DNA of 64,000 nt from Eutreptiella sp. 'Long Island Sound 2002' (GCA_964036045.1 OZ038384.1:36272238-36336237), one strand, 5' to 3'; shown: positions 42,163 through 55,250, numbered from the stretch's first letter. Program-made: numbers and translations. The notes: generated from the letters alone by a model not told the origin.

Positions 42163-45100
42163 TCATGCAGGAGTCCTGGTCTGTGCACCTCCTTCACGGT
42201 CGCGGCGCGGTCAGGGCGATGCTCTGGACGGCGCTGCGGGCTCCGTGACGAACTCAGCGCTGTCGCTGGGCGGCGCTACGAGCCGCTGCGCTCCGCTGCG
42301 AGCTGCGAGCTGCGAGCTGCTGCGCTGCGCTGCTCGGGGTTGGTGGCCCCGAGTGGCACGCGGGGGATGGGTAACCCCGCGGCGGTGAAACGCTTTTGAC
42401 GGTCCCCGTGGGGGGCCGGCCACGGGACGCTGCGGGTGACACGCACAGGTGAGCAGGCAGGCAAAGCACTACGCTCACAAGGGCATCATTACGCTCGCGT
42501 CATGTGACAAAGCGTTTCAGGATCCTTGCCACTCTGAAACAAGGGAACAAAAGTATGTACCGCAACACATCAGGATATGTACACATGGGGTTAAGACTGG
42601 ACTGGGGTAAGGGCATCACAGGACAATAGACACTCCATCCCAACTCGTATCCCAATCCCAGGTCCGACCCTCTCAGTGTCTGGTGGGGGCTGGGGCTCAA
42701 ACACAACCCATGCCCTGCTCAGTCCGGACCCTGAAACCCTGCCAATAGGGGGGGTGTCCCGCCTAGCCACAGCCGAGTTCCTCGGAACCAAGAGGGCTCC
42801 GAGGCCAACCAACAGTGGCTCCCTATGCTCCCTTAACGGCAGGTCCCAACTTCTCTCTGAGCAGGAGATATGGCCCCGCCATTCTCCCATAGGAGTTGGT
42901 AGCTGAAAATGGGCTGTTCCAGCCCAAACTGATATTAGCTCAAAAATCTCCAAAATTGACCCCTTGTCCGGACACGCCAGAGGTAGGGACGAGGCACCTG
43001 ACCCTATGCCCTTCGAGTATGAACTATCTGGAGCCCTCACCCAACGTGGTTCCCTCTGAGGTCCCGGCATCAAGGCACCACGGGTTCGTCAAGTGGGGTC
43101 ATGATGCCAAAACCACCAAAATTGGCGTCATTCCCACGCGTGGCTCGCCTGGCCAGGGCAAGCCCAATGGCTCACAGGATAGAAGGCAGAAGCTAGGACT
43201 CATATCTGAGTGTACAACTTGGGATTAGGTCCGGGCTCCATGTGGGCATAGAGATATGGGGCCGCCAATTGACCGCACGGAGGGGTGAAATTGGGGTCCC
43301 AAAAGGGGGTCATTTTGGCTGCTCGAAATGAGCCAAAACTCGGCGGTGCTCCCAATAGTATATCTCCATGCCGGCTTGGAGATCGGATCCGCCATTCCAT
43401 ACGCGATCCATCAGGAGTCCAACAGAGACTCCCATGCACTTGGCTCTCAAAGATCTCCATGCCAATTGGCGTGGTGACAATCCCAATTGGGTCCACAAAT
43501 GCCAAAATGGCAAAATTGCCCACACTCACTTTGGGCTAGCACCTTAACGAAGGTTGTCCCGCCTCGCCCACGTGGTGTGTGAACCATGGGGACCAATATA
43601 CATAACACCCATGTCATATATGGTCCATTGGTCCATGCGTCCGGCGTGCACGGGTGGGCTGAACATAGTGCACGGCAGGCAGAAAAAGTGGAAAATTGCT
43701 AAAAATGGCCGAAAATGCGCACACTCATGGTTTAGGCAAATGAGGCACATGCCCGACTTGGACCGGAGTGTGCCATAGGATTGGTATCAAGTCATATGTG
43801 TCCAACATATCTTTTGGGCGTCACTCAACTCCTCCGGTATTGGGAACGGCAGGGTCGCCAAGTGAGCCCATGATTTTGGATAATCCCAAATCGCCAACAT
43901 GGCGGCCACGGTATGCCAAGCCCAAGGGGAGTCATTCGCCGGGTTCAAGTTATGTTGGGCACCGAAGTATGTACCCCCATAACATACTTGAGTCATGATG
44001 TCAATTGAGCGCAACGTTGAGATACACGGTCGCCACTTGACATCATGACGGGCCAAAAACGGCAAAATTGGCAAAAAGACACGCAAAAGTGCCTTGAAAG
44101 GCGCACAAATATATTCTAATATCTTCGCCTTGGATTGAGTAATCGACCAATCCTTCTAAACACAATGACTTGACACCAATGACCTTCGATTCCACATATG
44201 TGCTCCACTTGGGGCGCTTTGAAAGGTTACGAGCGCCACTTCCCAAGTGGGCACATGAAAATATGGAAAATTGCAAAACACACACCATGCTCCCAACGCA
44301 TCGCTTTGAAATCGCCACACAAGCTTCCCTCCACAAAGGTTAGGCTTGCAATTCATTGTGGGGAGTATCAGGAAGGGGCTTGCGCAATATGAGGTCCATT
44401 GGCGGGTTTGGCTTGGAGCGATGGACCCGCCAAATGGGCACGCAACACAACACATGGCACATACCACATATTGCCCAAAAAGGTAGCTCCCCCCACGATA
44501 TGTCATGCCCCTCCAAGGGCATAACTTTGTGTCAATCGCTCATAGGAACTCAAGGAGAGTTCCTATGCAACACCAACACTCGCGCGCTACACTCGAAAGT
44601 TATCTTAACGCACGCAATATCATCGCCAAAGAGTTATAACGCAAAGTCTACCCTCTTGACCATGATCCATTACGCTAGCGCGCACGTGTGGAGACGCAAG
44701 GCATATGAAGCTTCCTAAATTACGTCAGGAGTATTGTGAATACATCCCACGTTTCCTTATTGTCATTCCTCGCAAGCGGCACGAGATATGACCCTCACAA
44801 GTGGCCTCACGAATCAACTTTGTTTTGCCCATATCGTTGAGACAAATGGAGGGCAAGACAAAAGGAAAGTTGATTCGTGCATAGGGAAGCACGTAGGTCC
44901 ACTCCAAAGAGGTCAAATCAAGTGCAGGGATGTCGAAGTCCAAAAAACGATTTCGACATCCTGAAAAAGTCGGATTAAGGTTGCGAGTGTAAGATGTGAA
45001 AATTGCGGATGCATCAATGCAATTCCTGAAGACTTTAGAGTCTTCGTCTCGATTTGCGCTAAAATATCTGTATATAACAGTTAAACTGGCGGTTACGCTA

Positions 45101-45304
45101 AAGTCGCGAGCTAACCGCCAGCTGTCAAAACAGTGAACATCAGAACGGAAGCGTAAAAATTGACGGAAACAATATGAAAAAAAAACCCTGTTGATTCCTG
45201 ATATTCTGATATATAAATCTTCGCTGGCGGCGCATCGGTTGCCGATGCGGGGCTTTACGGCATGGAACACGCTCCCGCCGGGCTCGCACCGGGCGTCAAC
45301 GGGC
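42163..45304. other. Long stretch without a supportable gene
   Basis: At 42,285-42,330 there is a short CTGCGAG-type microsatellite next to GC-rich sequence, possibly the upstream region of the minus-strand ORF. From 42.5 to 45.2 kb there are only short ORFs with no domain; words such as CCAAAATTGGC and GCCAAAATGGC recur at 43.1-44.1 kb. No RNA gene recognised. Confidence 0.5.
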
Positions 45305-45384
45305 GTCTTCCCTTCCGTGCATGGGGTTAGTGGACCGGAGACCGGTCTTCCCTTCCGTACATGGGGTTAGTGGACCGGAGACCG
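45305..45384. repeat. 40-bp direct tandem duplication
   Basis: GTCTTCCCTTCCGTGCATGG with its following 20 bases occurs at 45,305-45,344 and again at 45,345-45,384, with one difference (GTGC/GTAC). It lies just before the minus-strand tRNA-type repeat. Confidence 0.9.
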
Positions 45385-45427
45385 GTTGTATGCCCTACCC
45401 TAGCCATGGGGTTCTGGGTACCGCTTC

Positions 45428-45631
45428 AGCATGGCTTGTGGCGCTGAGGTCACTGCCATGTCACATTGGATATTCCTACTTAGCTGGGCTGACTGGAAAT
45501 TGAACCCACAACCTATCAGAGAGAGGTGCCACGGCCCCCTAGGGTGCTGACCACTAGGATAGCTAAGCATTCATGAGAAAACATTGACGAATCTATAGGC
45601 TCTACCTCAGGATGTCAGTGCCTCAGTCAGT
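45428..45631 (-). repeat. Dispersed repeat with tRNA-type promoter, copy 3 (partial)
   Basis: On the minus strand the B-box region reads GGTTCAATTTC (45,496-45,506), one base off consensus, followed by the conserved CAGCCCAGCTAAGTAGG and TGACATGGCAGTGACC. Only the tRNA-like head and about 100 bp of body remain. The LINE coding sequence begins directly at 45,632. Confidence 0.7.
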
Positions 45632-46440
45632 ACCAGAGGAGCAACGGCTGGCAACAGCGATCAACCTCAAACTGCGCCTGGGACAAAGACTACTACCACG
45701 CCGCGCCAGAGACCCCCCAGAAGCCACCAAGGCGCGCACCCACGAAGTCACAAATGTGCTCGTCACTCTCATGTCCCTCAACAAACCAGGCGCCCTGTAC
45801 GACGCGGCCAAAGCTCCGGACCTACAAGACGTGCCTGTCATGGCGAAATGCGACCCGCACGCCATGGTGTGGCAGGAACAGGCCCTCAAAACCCAGGCAG
45901 CCCACCCAAGCCTAACCCCCGTCCTCACCAGGACGGGACACCAATACCGCACCACGTGGGTCAGTGGAGTGCCCATATCCCACAAAGGTGAGGTCCAAGT
46001 ACACGTCCACCACCACCTGGGAGTAGAAGGCAGCCTAGCAGCATATGAACTGGTGGGCCCAACGTGGCAGCTGAATGTCATCAACGTACATGTCCCCTTT
46101 GCAAACGCCGCGGAGACATTCATCGAACACCTCATCGAGGCCTACCGCCAATTTGCCATGATGGGGCCGACTGTCATCATAGGAGACTTCAATGCAGCCC
46201 CGTCAGCGGACGATTGCGGGAAGCGACAGACGCCCGAGGACCCAGCGGTGCAAATGGCCATGCAGCATATGGGCCTGCAGGATCTCACAGCTTCTGTACG
46301 AGGCCAGCCCTCGCACCAACCACCGCAGCCGGGCTCGGCAGATTCCCGCATGGACCTCTGTTACGCGGACTCGGCACACATCAAGGTGGCACAGGCGCAA
46401 TACCACGACCTGCCAACCCAGGTCACCGGGCATCGACCCC
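45632..46440 (+). pseudogene. LINE APE-like endonuclease (5'-truncated)
   Basis: Open frame from the junction with the repeat. The endonuclease/exonuclease/phosphatase fold is shown by LNVINVHVPFAN (strand before the N box), TVIIGDFNAAPSADD (GDFN box, about 46,173) and SRMDLCYAD (about 46,347; the RxDx box), with QVTGHRP near 46,425 in place of the usual SDHxP box. The catalytic Glu region lies at DVPVMAKCDPHAMVWQEQ. The first strands of the fold are missing. Near 46,430-46,445 the reading moves to the frame of 46,192-47,244. The enzyme would nick the target strand for priming. Compared with the endonuclease at 25-26 kb this is a different LINE. Confidence 0.82.
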
Positions 46441-49340
46441 CTGGAGGTACAAATCAAGGTACTCCAAGTACCCCCGGCCTCCATAGAAGACATGGACCAC
46501 GAAGAACAACCAGCCATTAGGCCACCAGATGAGCACGACACACACAAATGGATGGCGTATTACCGCGCGGTGCAGCGCATCCTGGGCCAGCAAGACGAGA
46601 CAGACCTCAACCTTGCCATGCGACAAGCGGCCACGGCGTGCGGCCTCCACAGACAACACCAAACACAGGACGACGCCACCCTGCATCAAGACCTACGGTC
46701 CCTGGTTACAGCCATATGGCGCGACAAGCAGGCACTACACACGGCAGTGCACTCACACGACCTACAAGCGCCACATGAAGCCCAGGAAATCGCCGCACGG
46801 CTGGACACCACGCGCCGGCAACTCAGGGAATGGCAGGTCCGCCGGGCAAAGGAGCCCGCACAAGAACAACAACGCTACTTTCAAAACCCCCAGCCCTACA
46901 AGTCCTTGAAACACGTGGACAAGGTCCTTGTAGAAACGGGCCATCGAGGCATCAAGGCGGTACGCCTACAAGACGGCACAGTGACCAACAATCCCAAGGT
47001 GGTCCTGGAGGAAGTCCTTAACAGCTTTCTGCGCCAACACAACACCGAGGATGGCAAGCTGTCAGCGTACATGGAGGAACTGATATCGCACTTGCCGAAA
47101 CTCTGCAACCGAACACAGGACGAGACATGCACCGAACCCCGTTCCCCATTCGGGAACTCGATGAGGTGTTGTACAAACTACAACCGGGAAAAACCCCGGG
47201 GGTGCACGGACTCCCAGCAGAACTCTACCGCAGGCTCCCGCTAAACCTAAAGAGACACTTGGCCGCGCGCCTGTGGGATATTGCCATCAAGAAAACGGAC
47301 GTACCGGCCGAGTGGGCGAACCTGGTACACCCGCTGTATAAGAAAGGCAACCGGGCGAACCCAGACAACTGGAGACCCATAGTATGCGCCACCATGGAAG
47401 CCAAACTCATATGGATGCTCATCCTCAAACGGGTGGCCCCGGCAGTGTACCGGGCTATACCGCCCACAGTGTGGGGAGCCATACCGGGTAGGTCGCCATT
47501 GGAGGCCATATTTATGCAAGACGCCCTGGTAGACATGGACACGATCAGCCTCATCATCACAACCCTGGATGTCAAGGGGGCCTTCCCCAACACCCCGCAC
47601 CGCCTCCTACGGGCTGTCTGGAAGCACATGGGACTCCCCTTCCAGGGCTTCCTACAAGCGTACCTCGCCACCCGCATATACGCAGTAAAAACCGATGTGG
47701 GCACCACCCCATGGGTCCATCCCGCCAGTGGAGTCCCGCAAGGGGGTGCAGAAGGCCCATTTCTCTTCCTGCTCGTCACCCTCCAGCTGGCGTTTTACAT
47801 CCGACGCACATACCCGGACGTGGCACCATACCCCCTACAGACCACGCTGCTGGCATTTGCGGACGACATGGTGGTGGTGACCGCCACCGCCCGTCAACCC
47901 CTGTCGACCACCCCGGACCCCACCAGGGGCACCAAAGTACTCCACGCCGTCACCAACTATCTGGAGGGCAACCAGCTGCTGATACACAACGTCAAATCTG
48001 CCACCATGGTGCACAATGCACCGCCGCCGCCCCTCCGCCCCGGGGACCCGCCCATGAACGCAGTAAACACGGCCACCTATCTGGGGGTCCAACAAGCCGC
48101 CACCGCAAACTGGGTCACCCTACGAGCGAACCTGATACGGCAGCTGACACGGACGCTAGTCATAGCGCACATCGTGGCACTCTCCACCCAGGCCCTGGCA
48201 TACTTCCTACAAGCCGTGCTCAACGCCGCTATAGGGTTCCAGGCCTTACACCTAACGCACCCCCGACACATGCTACAAGCGGCCGCTACCACGGTACGGC
48301 GAGCGTGGACCATCCGCAGCCACCGGCCCACATCACTACCCGCGGCGGTGCGCGCGGCGTCGCTACCATACTACGGAGACAACACCGACCACCTTATCAA
48401 CAACACGTACACAGCTCACACCGCGGCCCACCTGCACCGTCTCATGCGCAATCATGAGCCGGAGGTGCGAGAAGTCTTCATGCTGACACTGCGAGAGGCC
48501 TAGTACTATCGCAACACCTGCCCCCAATACATACTTTACCAGCGGGGCCTCCCCACCAAGATTGGGACCCGTGTATGGAACCACCTACAACTCCTGCTAC
48601 CCGACCACCAGCATGTCATCCAAACGAACCATCGGTGCAGGGAAACCGGCCCTGTGAATTTACCTGTGGCCGTCCTACACACCGATGTGGGTGGAGGGCC
48701 AACGGGAAGCACCACCACTCTGGACCTGGTGGGCACCACCCTACACCTCGTACGAGTCACCCGAAACCAGCTACGAGCCCTCCAATGGGTGGGCACACAC
48801 CACGTCCCATTCCTGCAACACCCGGAGTGGCCCAACAAGTTGGTCCTGGAAGGTCACATGCGCAGCACAGCCGCACAAACCGGACACCCCCAGCCGACCG
48901 ATGGGGAAATACGTGAGGCGTATAACCTGTTTTGGAGCACGCACAAGCGGCCCCTGCCACCGGACCCACCACGAGGGAACCAGTCCCACCACCAGCCACG
49001 GGAGCACCTGGAGTATGTACCAGGCACCACGGTGCCAGCAGTACTCCTCCTGGCACCCAACGGACTCGAAGCCACATTGCGACCTGGCAGAGTGCGGGGC
49101 AACCTGTGGATGCTGCCACCACCCACGGCACACCCCTTCTGTGCGCCACCACTGTCGCAAGACAAGCTGACGGGCACCCCCACCACTTGCTGGGGATGTG
49201 TACCCCAAGCACTAGCCACCCCTTTGCCCATCCTCAAGTTGCTGGCGCGCTACCACCCCATACGAACGGCCCACGCTACCCCGGAACAACACCGGTGGCT
49301 ACACACGCACTTCGAACGGGCCGCAGAGGGACACGGCTAC
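46441..49340 (+). pseudogene. LINE linker and reverse transcriptase
   Basis: The linker (46,441 to about 47,100) is helical and Gln/Arg-rich. RT blocks follow in the frame of 47,127-48,503: IRELDEVLYKLQPGKTPGVHGL, WRPIVCATMEAKL, catalytic Asp in TTLDVKGAFPNTPHRLL (about 47,565), the QGGAEGPFLFLL block (about 47,740), and FADDMVVVTA (about 47,857; the metal-binding box). The thumb and post-RT region run past TAG 48,501-48,503 in the same frame to about 49,340 (HTDVGGGPTGSTTTLDLVG). Shifts lie near 46,435, 47,110 and 49,345. The RT core itself is intact, with all Asp residues present. Non-LTR type is clear from block spacing and the APE partner. Confidence 0.9.
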
Positions 49341-51034
49341 AGTGGCGTGGGGCCCCAGCGCCGCGGCGGAACGGAGATTCCATCGGGGAACGTGGGACAC
49401 CAAGCACCGAGCCATCACCTTCCCGGTGCTGGCCAAACATTGCAGCGCCACGCTGGAGGCCCCTGCCTACCCGGTTAAACAGCGATGCTCCCAAGTCCAG
49501 GACTGGCAGACACTTGAGTGGACCACATTCCAGCCACAGAAAGCGTACCTGCTCCAATATGTGTACGGCTACCTGACACAGGGCCGCCAGGGGAACAACG
49601 ACTATGTCCGCATGAACCCAGCGGTAACCGAGATCATCCGCCAGGCGCTGGGCGTGTATGCTACCCGGAGACTCCAACCGGCTGCCACCACGCTGTGGGC
49701 CACCAAGGAACAGGGGGCCCGCATCCATGCCTACCAACCAAGGACGCCGTGCTGCCTGCCGTACCCGGACAACCACAACACCGTCATTTTTGCGGATGCC
49801 TCTGGCACCACAAGCCTCACTCCGGCAGCTGGGGGGGGCAGCTTTGGAGTTGAGGATGGACGCGACTGCGCCAACACCACTCCACAGGGGCTATCATCTT
49901 CGGAGCGTCCTCTCACGGGGAACTGAAAACACTGGCGATCATCGTGGACGCCATCAATGACACCCACCAAGAACGGCTTGACCACACGCACCATGTCGGG
50001 GTCGTAGTGGACGCGGCGGTGGAGTTCCAAATCATCCGCAAACTAGCACGGCAGCCCCTCCACAAGGCAACCGACTCCAGCCCGAGCACCAAGGCCCTAC
50101 ACCTCTTGACAGCCTTGCGGCACCTCCCCAGACACGTCGTTTTACACCTTGTCAAACAGGAGTCTCATCGGTATAGCCTGGGCAACAGACACATAGACTG
50201 ACACGCCCACAACCAGCTTGCCGAACAAATGCCGGACGGCGAGGACCCGCCGCTACAGGACCACATGCACACGCACCTCCAACACCTGCCGCCAATCCTG
50301 AACCACGGGGAACCACCAGCCTGGGTACGGGACGATCGAATCTACAGCGACACGGAACGGGTACCACTACCCGCAACCCATCCGCACCATGGCGTACATT
50401 CGAGGCAGCCAAGCCGACAACACCCTCATGAGGCACCTCCAACATAAGCTGCGAACCGCATTATACTTCTGAGCTCTTGACCCGTCCCTAATACCGGTAC
50501 ACCTACAAACGCGACGTGCCCAATTCTTGCTCAAACAACTGCCCCTCCTAGACAGGGTGGCACGCTGGTATGGCCGACGAGGTATAAACCCAACCTGGAA
50601 TTCACCATATGCTGATATGCCCCTGCCATCTCCAACAGCCAGAGACGTGGGAACACTTCAAACACTGCCCATTGGCCCAAGGGGGCAATGACCTGGCCAC
50701 GTGGACGCCAGAGGACACCATAGCACAACACGCGGGGTGGGGCCCGGCCACGCCACCAGCAAATGAGGTTCGGCGCCTGAAGCGGCAACCGGAGATCAAG
50801 GAAGCGGTGCTCAGGGAAGCGGTGCCACTTCAACTCTACAGGGTCATCGCCGACCACGCCCCAGAGCCTAGGGCCACAATACGTCACATGCAACTCACCG
50901 CCGTCAAGAGAGCGGACGCACATTTACAGCACCGCCTCCAGGTGTACGCACAAGAAGCCCAACAAACAACCCACGACCGCCGTATGTACTACAACCTCCT
51001 CATCCACTACCAACACGCACAGCCCAGCGACTAA
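49341..51034 (+). pseudogene. LINE RNase H and C-terminal zinc-knuckle region
   Basis: RNase H motifs are spread over two frames: VIFADASGTTS (about 49,787; first Asp), HGELKTLAIIVDAIND (about 49,914; Glu), VGVVVDAAVEF (about 49,998; third Asp), and VLHLVKQESH...LGNRHID (about 50,140). A TGA at 50,199-50,201 interrupts the last motif. The C-terminal part (50,609-51,034) holds CPCHLQQPETWEHFKHC, a form of the C-x-C-x-H-C knuckle at the end of many LINE ORF2 proteins, and a charged helical tail ending at TAA 51,032-51,034. At least two frameshifts separate these pieces. RNase H would remove the RNA template after first-strand synthesis. Confidence 0.82.
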
Positions 51035-51167
51035 CCACACACACGGGCACGCGGCAACCGCCAGGCAACTGCCGTTGCACCACCCACCACGCCGCACTAC
51101 ACCAGAGCGCGCGCACTCCCTCCCGTATAGAGGCCCGATCGTCCCGTGAACAATACCTCTCCTCAGG

Positions 51168-51563
51168 ATGCCGGAAGGTGAAGCTCCACATCCGCGGCAG
51201 GGAAACCCTTGCGGAGTCTGCTGCGAGGTGAACGAAGAAAACAGCACTCCGCTCCGTGGGCATGAACTCGGCTGCGGCGGCGAGGAGCAGCTGCACTGGT
51301 CCTGCAGCCCGTGCATCGCGAACTTGTTGTCATGCCCACTTTGCCGACGATCGTATCCACTCTGCACAGCTCCGCCGCCGCGCGAAACACAAGCCGAAGA
51401 ACTCACGCTCCAGACATTGCGCACCCTGATCCAGCAAAATGTCTGGAACAATGGCGCCGGGGGGGACAGCCCCGACGTTGAGTGGTTGGACGTCCTCACC
51501 GACGAGGACCCTGCAACACCGCCACCCCGCCCCCCTGGCGCGCACCAACATAGGCGCTGCTAA
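51168..51563 (+). CDS. RING-type zinc finger ORF
   Basis: ATG at 51,168, 134 bases after the RT-ORF stop. The RING pattern is CGVCCEVNEENSTPLRGHELGCGGEEQLHW with SCSPC and LSCPLCR, that is C-x2-C, then H-x-L-x-C, H-W-S-C-x2-C and C-P-x-C. RING domains bind two zinc ions and usually act as ubiquitin or SUMO E3 ligases. The rest is acidic (DVEWLDVLTDED) and ends at TAA 51,561-51,563, but homologous-looking protein resumes in another frame right after (TIYVPDNEHYDHAPRG), so the stop probably results from a shift near 51,550. Taken with the Ulp1-like domain downstream, this looks like the N-terminus of a long multi-domain ORF. Confidence 0.75.
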   Translation: MPEGEAPHPRQGNPCGVCCEVNEENSTPLRGHELGCGGEEQLHWSCSPCIANLLSCPLCRRSYPLCTAPPPRETQAEELTLQTLRTLIQQNVWNNGAGGDSPDVEWLDVLTDEDPATPPPRPPGAHQHRRC

Positions 51564-53621
51564 ACGAGGGGGCGGACCCCACGATTTACGTCCCCGACAA
51601 CGAACATTACGACCATGCGCCAAGGGGCAGTCTACCCCCCGTTGGCAATCTGCCAGACAGCTGGGGCCCCGTCACCCCCATGAACTTCAACAACTACCGC
51701 ACCACCGTTGTCACCCTCACCTACCGCCTCCCGTTCGCCTTCGGCTGGCTGGTGGGGGACGCGGAATGGGCGATCGGAATCGTCTGCGGCGCCCATGGCG
51801 GCGAATGAGCAGATTTCTTCCGCCGCAGCGGGGCCATGAGCGAGGGTGCGACCGAGAGGCTGATGTCGGCCTATCTCAGATGGAGGGGCATACCTCTCCC
51901 ACGCAGCCTCCAACCATTGGCACGGCGCACCCAACAAGTGCACGTCCCACCCCCGCGGCCGGGCACGCACGGCAATGCGGTAGTGGCCAGGATGATGGCC
52001 GGAGGTACTCGGCACCACAGCTCCTCCTCCTCCTCCCGGAGAACCGCGACCATCACCACCCCTCCGCCCAGATCCGGCGGCACAACAGCAACTAGGGCCA
52101 GGGATATACGCGCCCTGGAACCATCGGGGGTCGGCGCACCGCAAGGCCCAACGGCCTCCACGTCCTCGGGCCCATCCACCCCCGCCCCCTCCGCACCCGT
52201 CACCACACCACACCAACAGCACGCTGCCGACGCCACGCGGACCCCGGACACTCCGGTACCATCGAGGGCCGGCACGCCACAGAGCGCCCGACAAGAGCGT
52301 GCGTCCATACGGGCGGTACAACGACACCCATCACAACACCACGTGGCCACAGGGATCCAGGGACACCGGGCGTCACCTGCCGGGAGCGGAGCCGTGCCGA
52401 GCCCCACGAATACGGGGGCGGTGGGCATCCGACCCGAGCAACCCCCTGGCACCGCACACCCGCACATGGACCCGACCCCGCAACCCCAAACACCACCCGG
52501 CGCGTCCACACACGGTCAGCAGCCGGCAACCAGCCGGGCAGCGGCGAGACAGGCCCAACCGGAGCCCCATCCCCACGCCATGGCACACCTGACCGGCCGA
52601 CAGCGGGCCCAGCAAACGCGCTGCCCGAGGACCCCTCCACGCAGGCATGTGCCGCTACCCCAACCGACGCCACCACCACCCGGCCCTCCGACACCGTGCA
52701 CCCCCACGCCAACAACCCCACCGAGGGCCCAAATCCCCAAACTCCGGCGACATCCAGCACAGCGTCCCCGGGGGACCTGTCGGCCATGGCACAAGCCGAA
52801 CCGGCGTCCCAGCGGCACCACGCCCCACCAGCTGGGCCGGCGGTACGGTCCACAGAACCGTCATCTCCCGGTCGCCCGGCCCCGAACCCGGACACAGGTC
52901 CAGACCCGGCACCCACCACCGTCCTGGCTGACGCGCCGCGGACCGCAGGCCCGGAAGCCGACCCGGGCTGCCGCCCGTCTCGGAAGACCACGCCCGAGAG
53001 GCGGCGCGACCGGCGGACGATGCAGCCACGCCGCCCGCACCGCCAACCCAACCATAACGCGGGGAGCCCACGGTGGGCGCGCAGGTCATGCAGGGACCCC
53101 CACAACGGACAACAAAACCACTGCCAGTAGGGGAACCTAGCGCGGGAGTGGACCAGCCAACAATACAGCATGCCGACCCACCGGGCATGGCGGCACACGG
53201 AAGCGGCGAGGCATCGACCGCTGGCCAACCTGGTGCGGAGCCTGAAGGAGCAAAGGCGGACGCCGGGCGTGAGGCCGGCCTCCACCCATTATCAGCCCAT
53301 CGGGCACAACCCGCAGGTCGCGCGCGCGCCGCCCCCTTGACGAACCCGGCGCATCAAGCCGACGCAAGCACGCCGGGGGTGGCGCCGCCACGGGACCCAC
53401 CTGGAACCCGCGCGAAGTCAGAGACCCGGGAAACCACACCTGACACGCCCCAACGCGCGGCCGGCAGGGAAACGTCGCCCAGCGAACACAACAGCGACAA
53501 AGACCCTTTCGATGCCTTCATGGAGTCCTGTATGGGTGACCCCCACACGGTCCCAACGCCGGCGGCACCGCGCATCTGTCCGGAGCAATGACGCGACCAT
53601 GCGGAGGGCACACCCCTCACG
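51564..53621 (+). pseudogene. Proline/threonine-rich middle part of the RING-to-Ulp1 ORF
   Basis: The start is folded (VTPMNFNNYRTTVVTLTYRL, FAFGWLVGDAEWAIGIVCG), broken by TGA about 51,815, followed by GATERLMSAYLRWRGIPL. From about 51,930 it is almost only Pro, Thr, Ala, Arg, Gln and His, as disordered linkers in LINE ORF1 proteins can be. The frame of 51,836-53,140 gives way near 53,075 to that of 53,073-53,591, which ends acidic (SDKDPFDAFMESCMGD). No catalytic motif. The many antisense ORFs across it follow from GC content. Confidence 0.5.
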
Positions 53622-54407
53622 ATGTCACGCCAGGCACACCTCCAGCGCAATTACGCCGCCCTGGGCCGCACCGAGCATGCTATCGCTACGGGTGACGGGC
53701 ACGCGGCCGCGAGCGGAGCAGCAGACCAGACCCTGGACGGACGCGGAGCCCCAGGAAGCGGGGCGCGCGTGGAAGCGGGCACCAACACCGCTAGCGAGCC
53801 AACCAGCCCACCGCACCGGACCAGACTGCCGCCGGGGCGGTGACATCTGGACTACGCACGCTTCGAAGGCGACGCCAGCCGCCGCAGCGACCAAGCAGAA
53901 CAGGCGGGGGCCCAAGACCTGGGCCCATGGATCAACAGGCTTACCGCAGAGGAGCAGCTCGCCCTGGCAGTCCGCATCCGATGGCTGCTTACTTCGCGGA
54001 CCCGCCAACTAGCGGAGGGAACCCGCACCATGGCAGACATCACCTTCGGGCATCGGACAGGGCACACGCCCCCCGACACCATGAACCACCCCGGCCAATG
54101 GCACTATGTGGCCACCTGGCTCATGGCGCATATGGGGGCCTACAGCCCGGATGAAATGAACGGACTACACTGGCAATGGCACCAGCGCGCAGCCCTGCGC
54201 ATCCGTACAGCCATTCAGCAGCACAACATCTGGGACATCTCTGGGTTCCCGGGCTACCAAGGGCACGCATCAGGCCACCGGCGGCGGCGGTCCCAGGACG
54301 TCCCGGAGCGTTCCAGGCAGACGGCGCGCCGTAACTCCCCAGAATGCCCACGGGGGCCACCACCCGGAATGGGTTCCCCCTCTGGCATGTACAGAAGCCC
54401 CCTATGA
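53622..54407 (+). pseudogene. Helical domain of the RING-to-Ulp1 ORF
   Basis: One frame runs through, with TGA at 53,841-53,843. After it comes a compact-looking domain: LDYARFEGDASRRSDQAEQ, INRLTAEEQLALAVRIRWLL, then HYVATWLMAHMGAYSPDEMN and HWQWHQRAALRIRTAIQQHN. The regular hydrophobic spacing suggests a helical bundle. I do not recognise the family. The domain is flanked by disordered sequence and ends with a basic Arg/Pro stretch at the TGA 54,405-54,407. Confidence 0.5.
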
Positions 54408-55203
54408 CCGGTCGCCCCGCGGAGGGGCCCAGGTAGTCCTCACACCTCAGGGAGGCAAGGCGGCACATCGGAACAGCGCCAGGAGAAAAGGAACCCTGGC
54501 CGCTCCCGCCGCCGCAGCCGCACGCCGCCTCCCGCGGCACGGCCAGTCGTCTTCCATGAGGATACAGAGAGAAACCATGGAGGTCCCCACGACCCCCGCG
54601 CCCAACGGACATCATCTACCACCGACCCCCGACGCCGATCCAAGAGGCCCCGCACCGAGCGGGCGCACATCCCCACCATTCTCACCCCAGCCGAGCGCGA
54701 GCGACTGGCGGCGCTTCACACGGGCCCCCACCGGGCAGCAGACGGAGCGTCCAGCTCATCTGCCACCTCCCTCCCAGGGTCGGCGGCCGACTCGCTGCCG
54801 GGGGGACAGCACGCCACGGACACGCAGTCAAGGGAGCCCGCGGCCGGCCAAAGGCCTGCGCAAGGGGTGGGGGGACAGCCCCCCCAACACCCCCCCCCCC
54901 GCGAGCGGAGCGCGAAGACACCGGTCCCGGACACGGGCACTGACCACCCGACCAACCGGGCCTGTGCACCGCGGGGTTCCCCACCCCAGCTGCAACACTG
55001 CCAAAACGCCAGGGCGCGGAGGGCGCGTCGCTAAAACAAGAACACCACGCGAGCGGCTCAGGGGCCCACTGACCGCGACCATGACCTGCTCGATGCCCCA
55101 GCAACGGGAGCCCTCGAGGGGTACGTGCCAGGGGGACACCCTGGCACCACCCCAGGGAACCCCTCCCCGACTAGCGCCACGCCGGACCAGGACGGGGAGA
55201 CCA

Positions 55204-55241
<38 letters not shown>

Positions 55242-55250
55242 CCACCGCGG
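54408..55250 (+). pseudogene. Proline-rich linker with a long poly-C tract
   Basis: Low-complexity Pro/Arg/Thr sequence in changing frames. At about 55,206-55,240 an uninterrupted run of more than 30 cytosines encodes poly-Pro in the frame that leads into the protease-like domain. Such a run should vary in length between copies and readily shift the frame. Confidence 0.5.

Noticed and set aside
43501-43511. Dinoflagellate spliced-leader relic (GCCAAAATGGC on the + strand)
   Set aside because: Only the palindromic 11-base core matches; the flanks do not, and the region is full of similar words.
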